A DNA stretch of 64,000 bases from Symbiodinium natans (Eukaryota > Sar > Dinophyceae > Suessiales > Symbiodiniaceae): positions 213,214 to 277,213 of the forward strand of contig CAJNDS010002495.1 of assembly GCA_905221605.1 (NCBI GenBank), written 5' to 3'. The notes beneath the pieces are model-generated. The model made no database searches, was not told where the DNA came from, and saw nothing but the letters and a program-made list of their open reading frames with translations. The position numbers were made by a program, and so were the translations under genes. Of the stretch, positions 36,927-47,204 are shown piece by piece. Each line of letters opens with the position of its first letter. Positions within the stretch are counted from its first letter, which is position 1.

Positions 36927-39870
36927 TCGAAAAAGTATGGCTCATGCATCCTAAACCCTTTTGGATCCAAAAGCTACAAACTTGATTTTCACAGGCACCA
37001 CGGGTGCTTGTCTTTGCATGGATTTTGAAAGGAGGAAGCCCGCATAGCGAAAACAGAGCAGGGAGGCCCCATAGTTCAAAAAAATATGGCTCATGCATCC
37101 TAAACCCTTTTGGATCCAAAAGCTACAAACTTGATTTTCACAGGCACCACGGGTGCTTGTCTTTGCATGGATTTTGAAAGGACGAAGCCCGCATAGCGAA
37201 AACAGAGCAGGGAGGCCCCATAGTTCAAAAAAATATGGCTCATGCATCCTAAACCCTTTTGGATCCAAAAGCTACAAACTTGATTTTCACAGGCACCACG
37301 GGTGCTTGTCTTTGCATGGATTTTGAAAGGACGAAGCCCGCATAGCGAAAACAGAGCAGGGAGGCCCCAGAGTTCAAAAAAATATGGCTCATGAATCCTA
37401 AACCCTTTTGGATCCAAAAGCTACAAACTTGATTTTCACAGGCACCACGGGTGCTTGTCTTTGCATGGATTTTGAAAGGACGAAGCCCGCATAGCGAAAA
37501 CAGAGCAGGGAGGCCCCAGAGTTCAAAAAAATATGGCTCATGCATCCTAAACCCTTTTGGATCCAAAAGCTACAAACTTGATTTTCACAGGCACCACGGG
37601 TGCTTGTCTTTGCATGGATTTTGAAAGGACGAAGCCCGCATAGCGAAAACAGAGCAGGGAGGCCCCATAGTTCAAAAAAATATGGCTCATGAATCCTAAA
37701 CCCTTTTGGATCCAAAAGCTACAAGATCTTCAAACTTTGATTTTCACAGGCACCGCGGGCGCTTGTCTTTGCATGGATTTTGAAAGGACGAAGCCCGCAT
37801 AGCGAAAACAGAGCAGGGAGGCCCCAGAGTTCAAAAAAATATGGCTCATGCATCCTAAACCCTTTTGGATCCAAAAGCTACAAACTTGATTTTCACAGGC
37901 ACCACGGGTGCTTGTCTTTGCATGGATTTTGAAAGGACGAAGCCCGCATAGCGAAAACGGAGCAGGGAGGCCCCATAGTTCAAAAAAATATGGCTCATGC
38001 ATCCTAAACCCTTTTGGATCCAAAAGCTACAAACTTGATTTTCACAGGCACCACGGGTGCTTGTCTTTGCATGGATTTTGAAAGGACGAAGCCCGCATAG
38101 CGAAAACGGAGCAGGGAGGCCCCATAGTTCAAAAAAATATGGCTCATGCATCCTAAACCCTTTTGGATCCAAAAGCTACAAACTTGATTTTCACAGGCAC
38201 CACGGGTGCTTGTCTTTGCATGGATTTTGAAAGGACGAAGCCCGCATAGCGAAAACAGAGCAGGGAGGCCCCAGAGTTCAAAAAAATATGGCTCATGAAT
38301 CCTAAACCCTTTTGGATCCAAAAGCTACAAACTTGATTTTCACAGGCACCACGGGTGCTTGTCTTTGCATGGATTTTGAAAGGACGAAGCCCGCATAGCG
38401 AAAACAGAGCAGGGCGGCCCCAGAGTTCAAAAAAATATGGCTCATGCATCCTAAACCCTTTTGGATCCAAAAGCTACAAACTTGATTTTCACAGGCACCA
38501 CGGGTGCTTGTCTTTGCATGGATTTTGAAAGGAGGAAGCCCGCATAGCGAAAACAGAGCAGGGAGGCCCCATAGTTCAAAAAAATATGGCTCATGAATCC
38601 TAAACCCTTTTGGATCCAAAAGCTACAAGATCTTCAAACTTTGATTTTCACAGGCACCGCGGGCGCTTGTCTTTGCATGGATTTTGAAAGGACGAAGCCC
38701 GCATAGCGAAAACAGAGCAGGGAGGCCCCAGAGTTCAAAAAAATATGGCTCATGCATCCTAAACCCTTTTGGATCCAAAAGCTACAAACTTGATTTTCAC
38801 AGGCACCACGGGTGCTTGTCTTTGCATGGATTTTGAAAGGACGAAGCCCGCATAGCGAAAACGGAGCAGGGAGGCCCCATAGTTCAAAAAAATATGGCTC
38901 ATGCATCCTAAACCCTTTTGGATCCAAAAGCTACAAACTTGATTTTCACAGGCACCACGGGTGCTTGTCTTTGCATGGATTTTGAAAGGACGAAGCCCGC
39001 ATAGCGAAAACGGAGCAGGGAGGCCCCATAGTTCAAAAAAATATGGCTCATGCATCCTAAACCCTTTTGGATCCAAAAGCTACAAACTTGATTTTCACAG
39101 GCACCACGGGTGCTTGTCTTTGCATGGATTTTGAAAGGACGAAGCCCGCATAGCGAAAACAGAGCAGGGAGGCCCCAGAGTTCAAAAAAATATGGCTCAT
39201 GAATCCTAAACCCTTTTGGATCCAAAAGCTACAAACTTGATTTTCACAGGCACCACGGGTGCTTGTCTTTGCATGGATTTTGAAAGGACGAAGCCCGCAT
39301 AGCGAAAACAGAGCAGGGCGGCCCCAGAGTTCAAAAAAATATGGCTCATGCATCCTAAACCCTTTTGGATCCAAAAGCTACAAACTTGATTTTCACAGGC
39401 ACCACGGGTGCTTGTCTTTGCATGGATTTTGAAAGGAGGAAGCCCGCATAGCGAAAACAGAGCAGGGAGGCCCCATAGTTCAAAAAAATATGGCTCATGA
39501 ATCCTAAACCCTTTTGGATCCAAAAGCTACAAGATCTTCAAACTTTGATTTTCACAGGCACCGCGGGCGCTTGTCTTTGCATGGATTTTGAAAGGACGAA
39601 GCCCGCATAGCGAAAACAGAGCAGGGAGGCCCCAGAGTTCAAAAAAATATGGCTCATGAATCCTAAACCCTTTTGGATCCAAAAGCTACAAGATCTTCAA
39701 ACTTTGATTTTCACAGGCACCACGGGTGCTTGTCTTTGCATGGATTTTGAAAGGACGAAGCCCGCATAGCGAAAACAGAGCAGGGAGGCCCCATAGTTCA
39801 AAAAAATATGGCTCATGAATCCTAAACCCTGGGACCCAAAAGCTACAAGACCTTCAAACTTATCACAAAC
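36927..39870. repeat. 149-bp satellite with 904-bp higher-order repeat (copy 1)
   Basis: Twenty occurrences of the unit marker CCTAAACCC give nineteen full units between 36950 and 39821: fifteen of 149 bp and four of 159 bp (10-bp GATCTTCAAA insertion). Five 149-bp units plus one 159-bp unit form a 904-bp higher-order repeat, seen twice (37695-38598 and 38599-39502). Each unit carries a telomere-like CCTAAACCC word and a TTTTGGATCCAAAA palindrome. The many ~105-aa minus-strand frames with identical sequence are produced by the repeat and are not genes. Confidence 0.93.
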
Positions 39871-39894
39871 TTATCACAGGCGCTTGTCACGACG

Positions 39895-41600
39895 TGCTAA
39901 ACCAGCTCACGCTCCCTATTGGTGGGTGAACAGTCCGACACTTCGAGACTTCTGCGTCTCAATGATAGGAAGAGCCGACAGCCAAGGATCAAAAAACGCA
40001 CGCAGTCCAGCCCCCTACCTACTCCCTCCCACCCCGAGGCGATCAGTCGCAGTCCAACAGATGATGGCTTCGTGGTAGGACCTTTCCAGCTGGCCACATG
40101 AGTCACATGAACCAAGTATCTGAAGGAAGTGTTCCTTTCGCACTGATTTCGATTACTGTCGCAGCATCCAGTTCATCAGTCGGGCAAACTAACCTGTCTC
40201 ACGAAGCTCACGTTCCCTATTGGCGGGTGAAGACTCTGACACTTTGGGACTTCTGCGTCTTAATGATAGGAAGAGCCGACATCCAAGGATCAAAAAGCGC
40301 ACACAGTCCAGCCCCCTACCTACGCCCTCCCACCCCCTCCGAAACACCGAAAAACCCTGAACACGTGCACACAGTCCAGCCCCCTACCTACGCCCTCCCA
40401 CCCCTCCGAAGCACCGAAAAGCCCTGAACACTGAGCGGCGTTCAGTCGCAGTCCAACAGATGATGGCTTCGTGGTATGACCTTACTGTCGCAGCATCCAG
40501 TTCATCAGTCGGGCAAACTAACCTGTCTCACGAGGCTCATGTTCCCTATTGGCGCGTGAACAATCCGACACTTCGGGACTTCTGCGTCTCAATGATAGGA
40601 ACTCCCGCCCTCTCCGAAACACCGAAAAACCCTGAACACGTGCACACAGTCCCTACGCCCTCCCACCCCCTCCCAAGCACCGAAAAGCCCTGAACACTGA
40701 GCGGCGTTCAGTCGCAGTCCAACAGATGATGGCTTCGTCGCATGACCTTACTGTCGCAGCATCCAGTTCATCATTCGGGCAAACTAACCTGTCTCACGAA
40801 GCTCACGTTCACTTTGGGACTTCTGCGTCTTAATGATAGGAAGAGCCGACATCCAAGGATCAAAAAGCGCACACAGTCCAGCCCCCTACCTACGCCCTCC
40901 CACCCCCTCCGAAACACCGAAAAACCCTGAACACGTGCACACAGTCCAGCCCTCTGCCTACGCCCTCCCACCCCTCCGAAGCACCGAAAAGCCCTGAACA
41001 CTGAGCGGCGTTCAGTCGCAGTCCAACAGATGATGGCTTCGTGGTATGACCTTACTGTCGCAGCATCACCGAAAAACCCTGAACACGTGCACACAGTCCA
41101 GCCCCCTGCCTACGCCCTCCCACCCCCTCCGAAGCACCGAAAAGCCCTGAACACTGAGCGGCGTTCAGTCGCAGTCCAACAGATGATGGCTTCGTCGCAT
41201 GACCTTACTGTCGCAGCATCCAGTTCATCATTCGGGCAAACTAACCTGTCTCACGAAGCTCACGTTCCCTATTGGCGGGTGATAGGAAGAACCGACATCC
41301 AGGGAACAAAAAGCGCACACAGTCCAGCCTCCTACCTACGCCCTCCCGCCCTCTCCGAAACACCGAAAAACCCTGAACACGCGCACACAGTCCAGCCCCC
41401 TCCTGCCTCCGCCCTCCCACCCACTCCGAAGCACCGAAAAGCCCTGAACACTGAGAGGCGTTCAGTCGCAGTCCAACACATGATGGCTTCGTGGTATGAC
41501 CTTTCCAGCTGGCCACATGAGTCACATGAACCAAGTATCTGAAGGAAATGTTCCTTTCGCACTAACCTCGTTACTGTCGCAGCATCAAGAGCCGCAATCT
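39895..41600. repeat. Complex tandem array of 150-400-bp modules (copy 1)
   Basis: Modules share CAGTCCAACAGATGATGGCT (near 40050, 40451, 40710, 41022, 41173 and 41473), GTCGCAGCATCCAGTTCATCA, a GTCTCACGAAGCTCACGTTC word and CGCCCTCCCACCCC followed by CACCGAAAAGCCCTGAACAC. Spacing is irregular because modules are missing or shuffled. ORFs through it are repeat-derived. 41601-42192 holds no supported gene. Confidence 0.8.
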
Positions 41601-42192
41601 CCGAAGATCACCAAAAATGAGCACGAAGACTGGGGCGGATTTCCGAAATGTCAAGAAAACATGGGAGAACAGCACAAGTGCGAACGCACGTCAGAGCCGA
41701 AAAACAAAATCTGAGAAACATAAACCCAACATCTGAGAAATTCAGCGCGCCGACAAGAGCAGCAGATTTGCACAACACTGCTGCAAGTCCGACTGCCGCT
41801 CGTGCGAGTGACTACGAGTTACCACTAGGTCAAGACCCAGCCGTAGAAGACCCCTTACAGCAGAATCCAAAAACCGAGCCAGGACGCAACGCTACGTAAG
41901 CTGTTTATACAGCGGAGCCCAAACCCGAGCCAAAATGCAATGACGTTTGCTGCATCTTGGGCCATCCTAAACGCGATACAGGCCGGCTACTTTTGTTGCA
42001 TCCTGGGCCATCCTAACCCCGGGGGATACAGGCCGGCTGCTTTTGGTGCCCAAAACCTACCAAGACATAGCTGCAAGCACTTCTAGCTGTTCTTTGCTGC
42101 GCGTTTGCTCAAGCCTTGCAAGGGCAGGTCCAGCCAATTACGAATTTCGCATCGATGCTGACTAGGCTGGCGCTTGGTGGACTGGCGACGTG

Positions 42193-43899
42193 CTAGACGA
42201 AGAAATCGCGCAAGCCAGCATCGTCGTCCTCGGGAAACTCTGCAAGAGGCAGCGAGGGGATGTCAGGCTCGACAGGGGCGCTTGCGCTTGGGCCGCTGGG
42301 GGCAGCGTCGACCCTACGGAGATCTTCCACAACATGGAGCCAGCGATGCCGGCGGTCGACGGCAATGCGATGCGCATCGTCCTGGAAATACTCAACGGGG
42401 AAGAACTGGCCTGGTTTGTGGTTGGTCGTAAAAACTCTCACCACACCCTCCGGGAGAAATCCATCCTCATGACGCCCAGCGCAATCCCGCGGTTTCTCCA
42501 AATCAAACCATGCCTTCACATCGTCTATCTCAAGACGGGCCATGCTGATGTCATCCAGAACAACAGCCTGGTGCGGAAGCAACCGCACTTTCTTCAAGGC
42601 ATCCATCTTGTTCAGGAAATGCACTGCGCTGCACAACTCCACCAAGCATGCCATGACCATCTCCGTTTTGCCCAACCCTCCATCGCCTTGCACCACCAAG
42701 GCCTTTGTTTTGGTCTCGTGCTTCAACCATTCCTTCATACCGTCAGGGATGGAAAACGCTGAGACGGCATACCGAGATTGGGTAAACAAAGTTGAGCTTT
42801 GGGACGCAGGCTGCCACGCTGCAAGCACCTTGTGCAACTCCTTCTCTGCATTCGGAAGGCTGCCAACGTGATTCCAAACCAGGACGTTACCTTGCAGCTT
42901 TTCTGTTTTGGCAGCCTGCCACAACCGAGAGACCGTCTGAATGTTGCGTTCCACCACAAAATCCGTGAACTCAGAGAAGCTGAGACGTGTGCGACGTTTT
43001 TCAGCCGCAGGAGCTGGCGTTACCTTCCCTTTGTTCTTTTTCTGTGCGGCATCTTGCGGGCGAGCGACAGTCAAGGCCATGGCTTTCTCGCGAGTAAAAG
43101 AGCGTGGCCAAAAGAGAGCATCTCCATCTAGATCTTGACCTGGTTTGCGTGGGCCTTCAGTCAAGAGGTAGCTGACATATGCAGCAAAACCACTGCGATT
43201 GAAGGTGAAAAACGCATGTATCCCATGTTTTGTCGCCAAGTCCTTGCGGACACTGCAATGCACAAAATGTGCATTGCACAGGAATGCTAGGTGTTGGTGA
43301 CGCTCACGCTTGTCGGACCCAGGTTCATAGCGTTTGTGAGGCTCTTCTACCACAATGATCTTTTGAATCGTGTGGCGTGAACCACGAGCCTGACACACGT
43401 CAAGAAACACCTGAAGGAAGGCCTTCTTGCTGAGGTCACTGGGCTTCAAGCACTTCTCCTGCTGGCGGCGGTCGCACGTTTCCATGTATGCTCGTGGACA
43501 AGGCCACGTCAGCATACCTGCATAGGCACGCTTCTTTGCAGGAGCCGGCTCATTCATGGAACTCTCCGTCTCCGAAGCCGAACATTGCACCAGCTTGCAC
43601 TCTGGAACTTTATCGCGGTGGCTGCTTACGCTGCTGGAGGAGCTTGAGCTGGAGGAGCGGGAGGAGCTGGCGGGCATGGCAGCAAAACGGGCAAAAGCCA
43701 CACGGGACCTCGAGACTCGTCTCTTTGCGCAAGAACAAACAATCCGGGCACGTGTGCTTGGGACGCGGGCAAGCATGTGATGATGCGGCTGACAGGCAGT
43801 CCTTTCATGGGCATGGAGGACAAGACAGAAAACATTCGTCAACCAAACGAAGCGTCTGCGGTTCACAGGTGTGCTTTGGCCAAGTCGCGCACGGTGCAA
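42193..43899 (-). CDS. Rep-like protein: HUH endonuclease plus SF3 helicase (copy 1)
   Basis: A 568-aa frame; the likelier start is MPASSSR at 43677 (494 aa), just before a Ser-rich tract. HUH part: AGMLTWPCP (motif I-like, ~127-135), RERHQHLAF (HUH motif II, H201 and H203) and AAYVSYLL (motif III with Tyr241/Tyr244). Helicase part: GDGGLGKT (Walker A, ~405-412), AVVLDDIS (Walker B, ~445-452) and RVFTTN (motif C, ~488-493). This combination is that of replication initiators of eukaryotic circular Rep-encoding ssDNA viruses and related plasmids, which nick an origin hairpin and unwind DNA. The frame is open and identical in both copies. The C-terminus is acidic. A long palindrome lies about 500-750 bp upstream. 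Origin by capture from a Rep-encoding replicon is inference. Confidence 0.85.
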   Translation of the reverse strand: MHRARLGQSTPVNRRRFVWLTNVFCLVLHAHERTACQPHHHMLARVPSTRARIVCSCAKRRVSRSRVAFARFAAMPASSSRSSSSSSSSSVSSHRDKVPECKLVQCSASETESSMNEPAPAKKRAYAGMLTWPCPRAYMETCDRRQQEKCLKPSDLSKKAFLQVFLDVCQARGSRHTIQKIIVVEEPHKRYEPGSDKRERHQHLAFLCNAHFVHCSVRKDLATKHGIHAFFTFNRSGFAAYVSYLLTEGPRKPGQDLDGDALFWPRSFTREKAMALTVARPQDAAQKKNKGKVTPAPAAEKRRTRLSFSEFTDFVVERNIQTVSRLWQAAKTEKLQGNVLVWNHVGSLPNAEKELHKVLAAWQPASQSSTLFTQSRYAVSAFSIPDGMKEWLKHETKTKALVVQGDGGLGKTEMVMACLVELCSAVHFLNKMDALKKVRLLPHQAVVLDDISMARLEIDDVKAWFDLEKPRDCAGRHEDGFLPEGVVRVFTTNHKPGQFFPVEYFQDDAHRIAVDRRHRWLHVVEDLRRVDAAPSGPSASAPVEPDIPSLPLAEFPEDDDAGLRDFFV

Positions 43900-44099
43900 A
43901 GTTTTTGGGGGCTCCGAAACATGACTTGCATCGAAGTCCGTGCATTTTCAGTACTCGAAATGGTGCTTCCGCCCAGATCCCACTCATGTTCCCCACCGGA
44001 CAAGTGGGGTTGTTAGCTTTTAAGGACAAAGCGGCGGCGCACATCATGCGACGCGATTCTCAGGACAGAAGGCAGGACAGCGTTGAGGCAGACAGCAGT

Positions 44100-44345
44100 A
44101 CGAGATGCAGGACGCTAAGCAGGCCAGGGAGGCTGAGGCGGGCAACTGTGCCGGATTGTGGCCACGTGCAATAAACAGGCCAGGAGGGCTCAGGCGGGGA
44201 ATTGTGCCGGAATATGGCCAGACGCAGTAATTAAGCAGGCCAAGGAGGCTCGCAATAAGCAGGCCGGGAAGGCTCAGGGGGGCAACTGTACCGGGCACAC
44301 GGGAAGGCTCAGGCAGGCAACTGTACCGGAATGCGGCCACACGCA
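44100..44345. repeat. Short GGCAGG/CAACTGT repeats upstream of Rep (copy 1)
   Basis: About four to five imperfect ~58-bp units with CAGGCCAGGGAGGCT, GGCGGGCAACTGTGCCGG and TGGCCAC-GC words between the Rep start and the palindrome. Confidence 0.65.
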
Positions 44346-44386
44346 CCAAGCTGGCCACATTTTGTGTGCTGTCACTACTACCTCGC

Positions 44387-44640
44387 AGGCCTTGAAATCG
44401 TGCGCTGCGCAGGGAATTTCCAGGGTTACGATTTTGTTTTGTGCGTTTTACAGTAGGAACGGCGCCAAAAAACACAAAATCGTAACCCTGGACGTTGTCA
44501 AAAAAAAGAGTCTTTTTCGTTTTTTTTAGAGAACACCCAGGGTTACGATTTTGTGTTTTTGGCGCCGTTCCTACTGTAAAACGCACAAAACAAAATCGTA
44601 ACCCTGGAATTTCCCTGCGCAGTGCACGATTTCGAGGCCT
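44387..44640. repeat. Long palindrome, 105-bp arms and 45-bp loop (copy 1)
   Basis: Left arm 44387-44491 and right arm 44537-44640 are reverse complements with only a few mismatches; the loop 44492-44536 is A/T-rich. Each arm contains GGTTACGATTTTGT and TAGGAACGGCGCC. The right arm merges into a ~95-bp tandem repeat. It could be a fold-back element or, given the Rep gene nearby, an origin-like cruciform. I find no CRESS-type nonanucleotide in the loop. Confidence 0.9.
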
Positions 44641-44935
44641 TCAAGAGCCATTTTCGGTGACTTTTCCAAGGTAAAACGCGCAAAGCAAAATCGTAACCCT
44701 GGACATTCCCTGCGCAGCGCACGATTTTCAAGGACTTCAGGAACCATTTTCGTGGTTTTCCTGAGGGAAAACGCTCCAAGCAAGATCGTAAGCCTAGAAA
44801 TTCACTGCACCGTGCACGACTTCAAGGACTTTAGCAGCCATCTTCGTGATTTTCCGGAGGGACAATGCTCAAGGTGCAATCGTATCCCTGGAATGCGCTT
44901 TCAAGGACTTTAGGAGCTAGTTTTCCTTAGCGAAA
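44591..44935. repeat. ~95-bp tandem repeat next to the palindrome (copy 1)
   Basis: Four diverging units marked by AAATCGTAACCCTGG-like words at about 44592, 44687, 44781 and 44876, each followed by CCTGCGCAG-GCACGA and a CAAGGACTT-AGGA block. The first unit is part of the palindrome's right arm. 44936-46025 has no supported gene apart from a C-rich run near 45215-45265. Confidence 0.75.
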
Positions 44936-46025
44936 ACGCTCAACCATCCTGAACCCCAGGCCTTCTTCGCTCGCAGGCGCCCCAGAGGAGGCAGGTGTCC
45001 GATCACATCTGCCACAGCGTTTTTGATTCTAACTTGAGCCGAAGCCTGAAGCAAAAAAAAGCTTGAACTTCACCTGCTGCCCACGGATCTCGCCAAGAAA
45101 TCCCAGATTGCCGGCATCACAGACCTACAAAGGAATTGTTGTTAAACTTCGGTGGAATTGTGGAATGGTTTCGTCCGCAAGCGCAAAAACTGTCTTCTTC
45201 TTCTGCCGCCTTTCCCCCCCCCAAGCCTGCCCCCCCAGCCTGCCCCCCCAACCTGCCCCCCCCGTTGTCCCTCCTCCTTTGGCTCTTCGGGGTTTTGGGA
45301 TCAGGTTGCGGTAAAAGATCTGTCCAACTTTCCACGCCCCCATAACTCCCACAGCCCTCTTAAACGTCACAAAACTTCACAAACGCTTTCGTCGTCCTAG
45401 GGTCCTAGGCCCACGCTAATCATGATTGCGGACTCGTCAGCTTCTTTAAGCATCTTCAAGCCTCACGTTGGGGCTGGTGCTTGTGATACAGCTGCAGTGT
45501 AAGATCTGAACGCGGCACAGGCTGCCAAAGACGATCACGCAGCTGCGCCTCACAAAGTTAAACAGTCGACGCTCCAGGCGTATGCTGTGCAGCGCTGCTG
45601 GCGCAGCCTCCAAAGCACCAGCTTCCAAAGTATCTGGCGCGGCTTCAAACCTGGTGTCGTAAATTGAGCACCACAACTGAACCTTAAAAGGCTTGCACCG
45701 GTGCACCGGTACACTGTACACTGCAGCACGGGCTGCAAAACGCCAGACATGCAGCTACGTCATGAAAGACGACGGTTGCAGCGATGCCCCGAGACACAGA
45801 AGCACGGGCTACAGAAGACTCGACTAGCAGCTGCAACTGGAGCGACTTACCTGTACACAGCACGGGCTGCAAGAACAGAGAACACTGCAAACAACAGCGG
45901 CTGCTACACATCACACAGTAGCACTTCCTACGCTCCAGGCGCTGGATTCGGACCAACACTTGCAGCGGCTTTCAATGCCAAGATTCTGCTCAGGTCTTCT
46001 TGCGACAGCTTCTTGGCATGTGCGA

Positions 46026-46247
46026 CTAACCTGGCGCAGAAGAAGCCCATATGTATAACCACAACCCCCAGACACTCCAAGTTTGTTCCGGCCTGGCCCG
46101 TTTCTGGCGCATCGATTTGAGCTCTTTGGCTGCGGCAGCTGCGTCACGCTTCAGAGCGCGTCGTGCCTCCCGCAACTCATTGATTCTGGTGTCCAAGTCC
46201 TGCATCGCATAAAAGGCCAGGAAGAAACTACCACCAACACGACCCAT
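46026..46247 (-). CDS. Short coiled-coil frame at the end of copy 1
   Basis: Starting at MGRVGGSFF (46247), this ~73-aa frame has a heptad-like, charged helix (DLDTRINELREARRALKRDA, then AAAAKELKSMRQKRAR), followed by a tail that looks out of frame. The adjacent frame to the left reads RQVSRTCQEAVARRPEQNL. It may be the first exon of a minus-strand gene whose remainder is not identified. The ATG lies only five bases inside the duplication boundary, so sequence upstream differs between the two copies. Confidence 0.4.
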   Translation of the reverse strand: MGRVGGSFFLAFYAMQDLDTRINELREARRALKRDAAAAAKELKSMRQKRARPEQTWSVWGLWLYIWASSAPG

Positions 46248-46295
46248 GCTGTGTGGCACGCGAGCAGCTTGCAGAAGACATGAGGCAACCTGCAT

Positions 46296-47204
46296 TTACA
46301 GAGCAAGCACGCGTCTTGACCAAAGTCCCGCACGAAGGGTGTGCCCTTTAGGCAACAGCTGCCGTAGCTCTTCCGCTGTAAGCGGGGCTTGTGCCAGGAC
46401 GGGCAGCCCATGTGGAAACAGAGCTTGGAGATGTTTCGTGAGAACTGCATCTCCGCAGAAACCTAGCTGTTCGAAAGCACCTCTCCATGTCCTGCTGCAC
46501 AGATAATGCTGACATTCTGTTGAAAGCATTTCCAGGAAAGCAGAAGCGGTCATCTGTCCATCTTGCAGGAGGCGACGTCTGTAACAGCGCCGGAAATGTT
46601 GTTTCAAGCCTGAAAAGAGGTGAACATCGGCTGGCTGTACCAGCCACGTCAGATGCGGGGGTATGGGGCATATGCCAATGCCTAAACATTTCGCCTCAGC
46701 CAGCACCTTGCCATCGAGGTGGCAGGGAGCGCAATCCAAGAGTAATATTGGTTCGACGTCGACCGGAACGCAGGCCTTTAACACTCGAAGAACTTCCACC
46801 ATTCGGGCTCCTGAATTCCAGGCTGTCTTTGCAAATTCCACATGAAAATTAGCCGGCATGTTTGCACGGGCACTTCGCAAAGCTTTCTTTGTCAGGTATC
46901 TACCATTCGACAGGATGTACTGTGGCATTGCAGCCTGCAACGATGCGTCGCTGCACACGCAAGCCAGCAACGTGCAGCATCCTCGGCGAACGTCCTTCTT
47001 TGCGTGTCCAGAAACACCACGTCGCTGCAGACCTTCATGTACCAACCCAGTGAAAGAGGGCCGGGTATACTGTAAACTTGTCTCGTCCATATTGATCAAA
47101 ACCACACGCTTCTGCGTCGTGCCTGTCAAGTGCCGGCACCTTTGCCAACACAGCTGCACCTGCCAACCAAAAAGGGAAGCGAACGAAGCCAAATATGGGA
47201 ACAA
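46296..47204 (-). CDS. DDE transposase, catalytic domain (copy 2)
   Basis: Same 302-aa sequence as 34135-35043, including the MDETSL, LLLDCAP and QPADV acid motifs. The flanking DNA to the left differs from copy 1 because this gene's 3' side lies at the duplication joint 40-50 bp away. Confidence 0.8.
   Translation of the reverse strand: MFPYLASFASLFGWQVQLCWQRCRHLTGTTQKRVVLINMDETSLQYTRPSFTGLVHEGLQRRGVSGHAKKDVRRGCCTLLACVCSDASLQAAMPQYILSNGRYLTKKALRSARANMPANFHVEFAKTAWNSGARMVEVLRVLKACVPVDVEPILLLDCAPCHLDGKVLAEAKCLGIGICPIPPHLTWLVQPADVHLFSGLKQHFRRCYRRRLLQDGQMTASAFLEMLSTECQHYLCSRTWRGAFEQLGFCGDAVLTKHLQALFPHGLPVLAQAPLTAEELRQLLPKGHTLRAGLWSRRVLAL

Larger units (their letters stand above)
34088..46252. 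repeat. 12.16-kb tandem segmental duplication, copy 1
   Basis: The whole block is repeated head-to-tail as 46249-58433. Outside the satellite I noticed only isolated substitutions, for example A/G at 36704 versus 48865 and T/A near 40485 versus 52666. The junctions share the four bases CTGT (34088-34091, 46249-46252, 58430-58433), so the breakpoint has 4-bp microhomology. The 20-bp length difference between copies lies entirely in the 149-bp satellite. The block contains a DDE transposase, the satellite, a complex tandem array, a Rep-like gene and a long palindrome. Confidence 0.9.

Noticed and set aside
36950..39523. Many identical ~105-aa minus-strand frames starting MDPKGF
   Set aside because: They arise because a 149-bp repeat lacks stops in two minus-strand frames; the nominal start is TTG and the frames overlap one another. 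They are satellite by-products.
36927..39870. CRISPR-like array
   Set aside because: The whole 149-bp unit is repeated with no variable spacers, and the context is eukaryotic.
42190..42762. Plus-strand frames antisense to Rep
   Set aside because: Shadows of the conserved minus-strand Rep gene with no domain of their own.
44492..44536. CRESS-virus nonanucleotide origin in the palindrome loop
   Set aside because: No TAGTATTAC-like sequence is present in the loop; an origin role remains only a conjecture.
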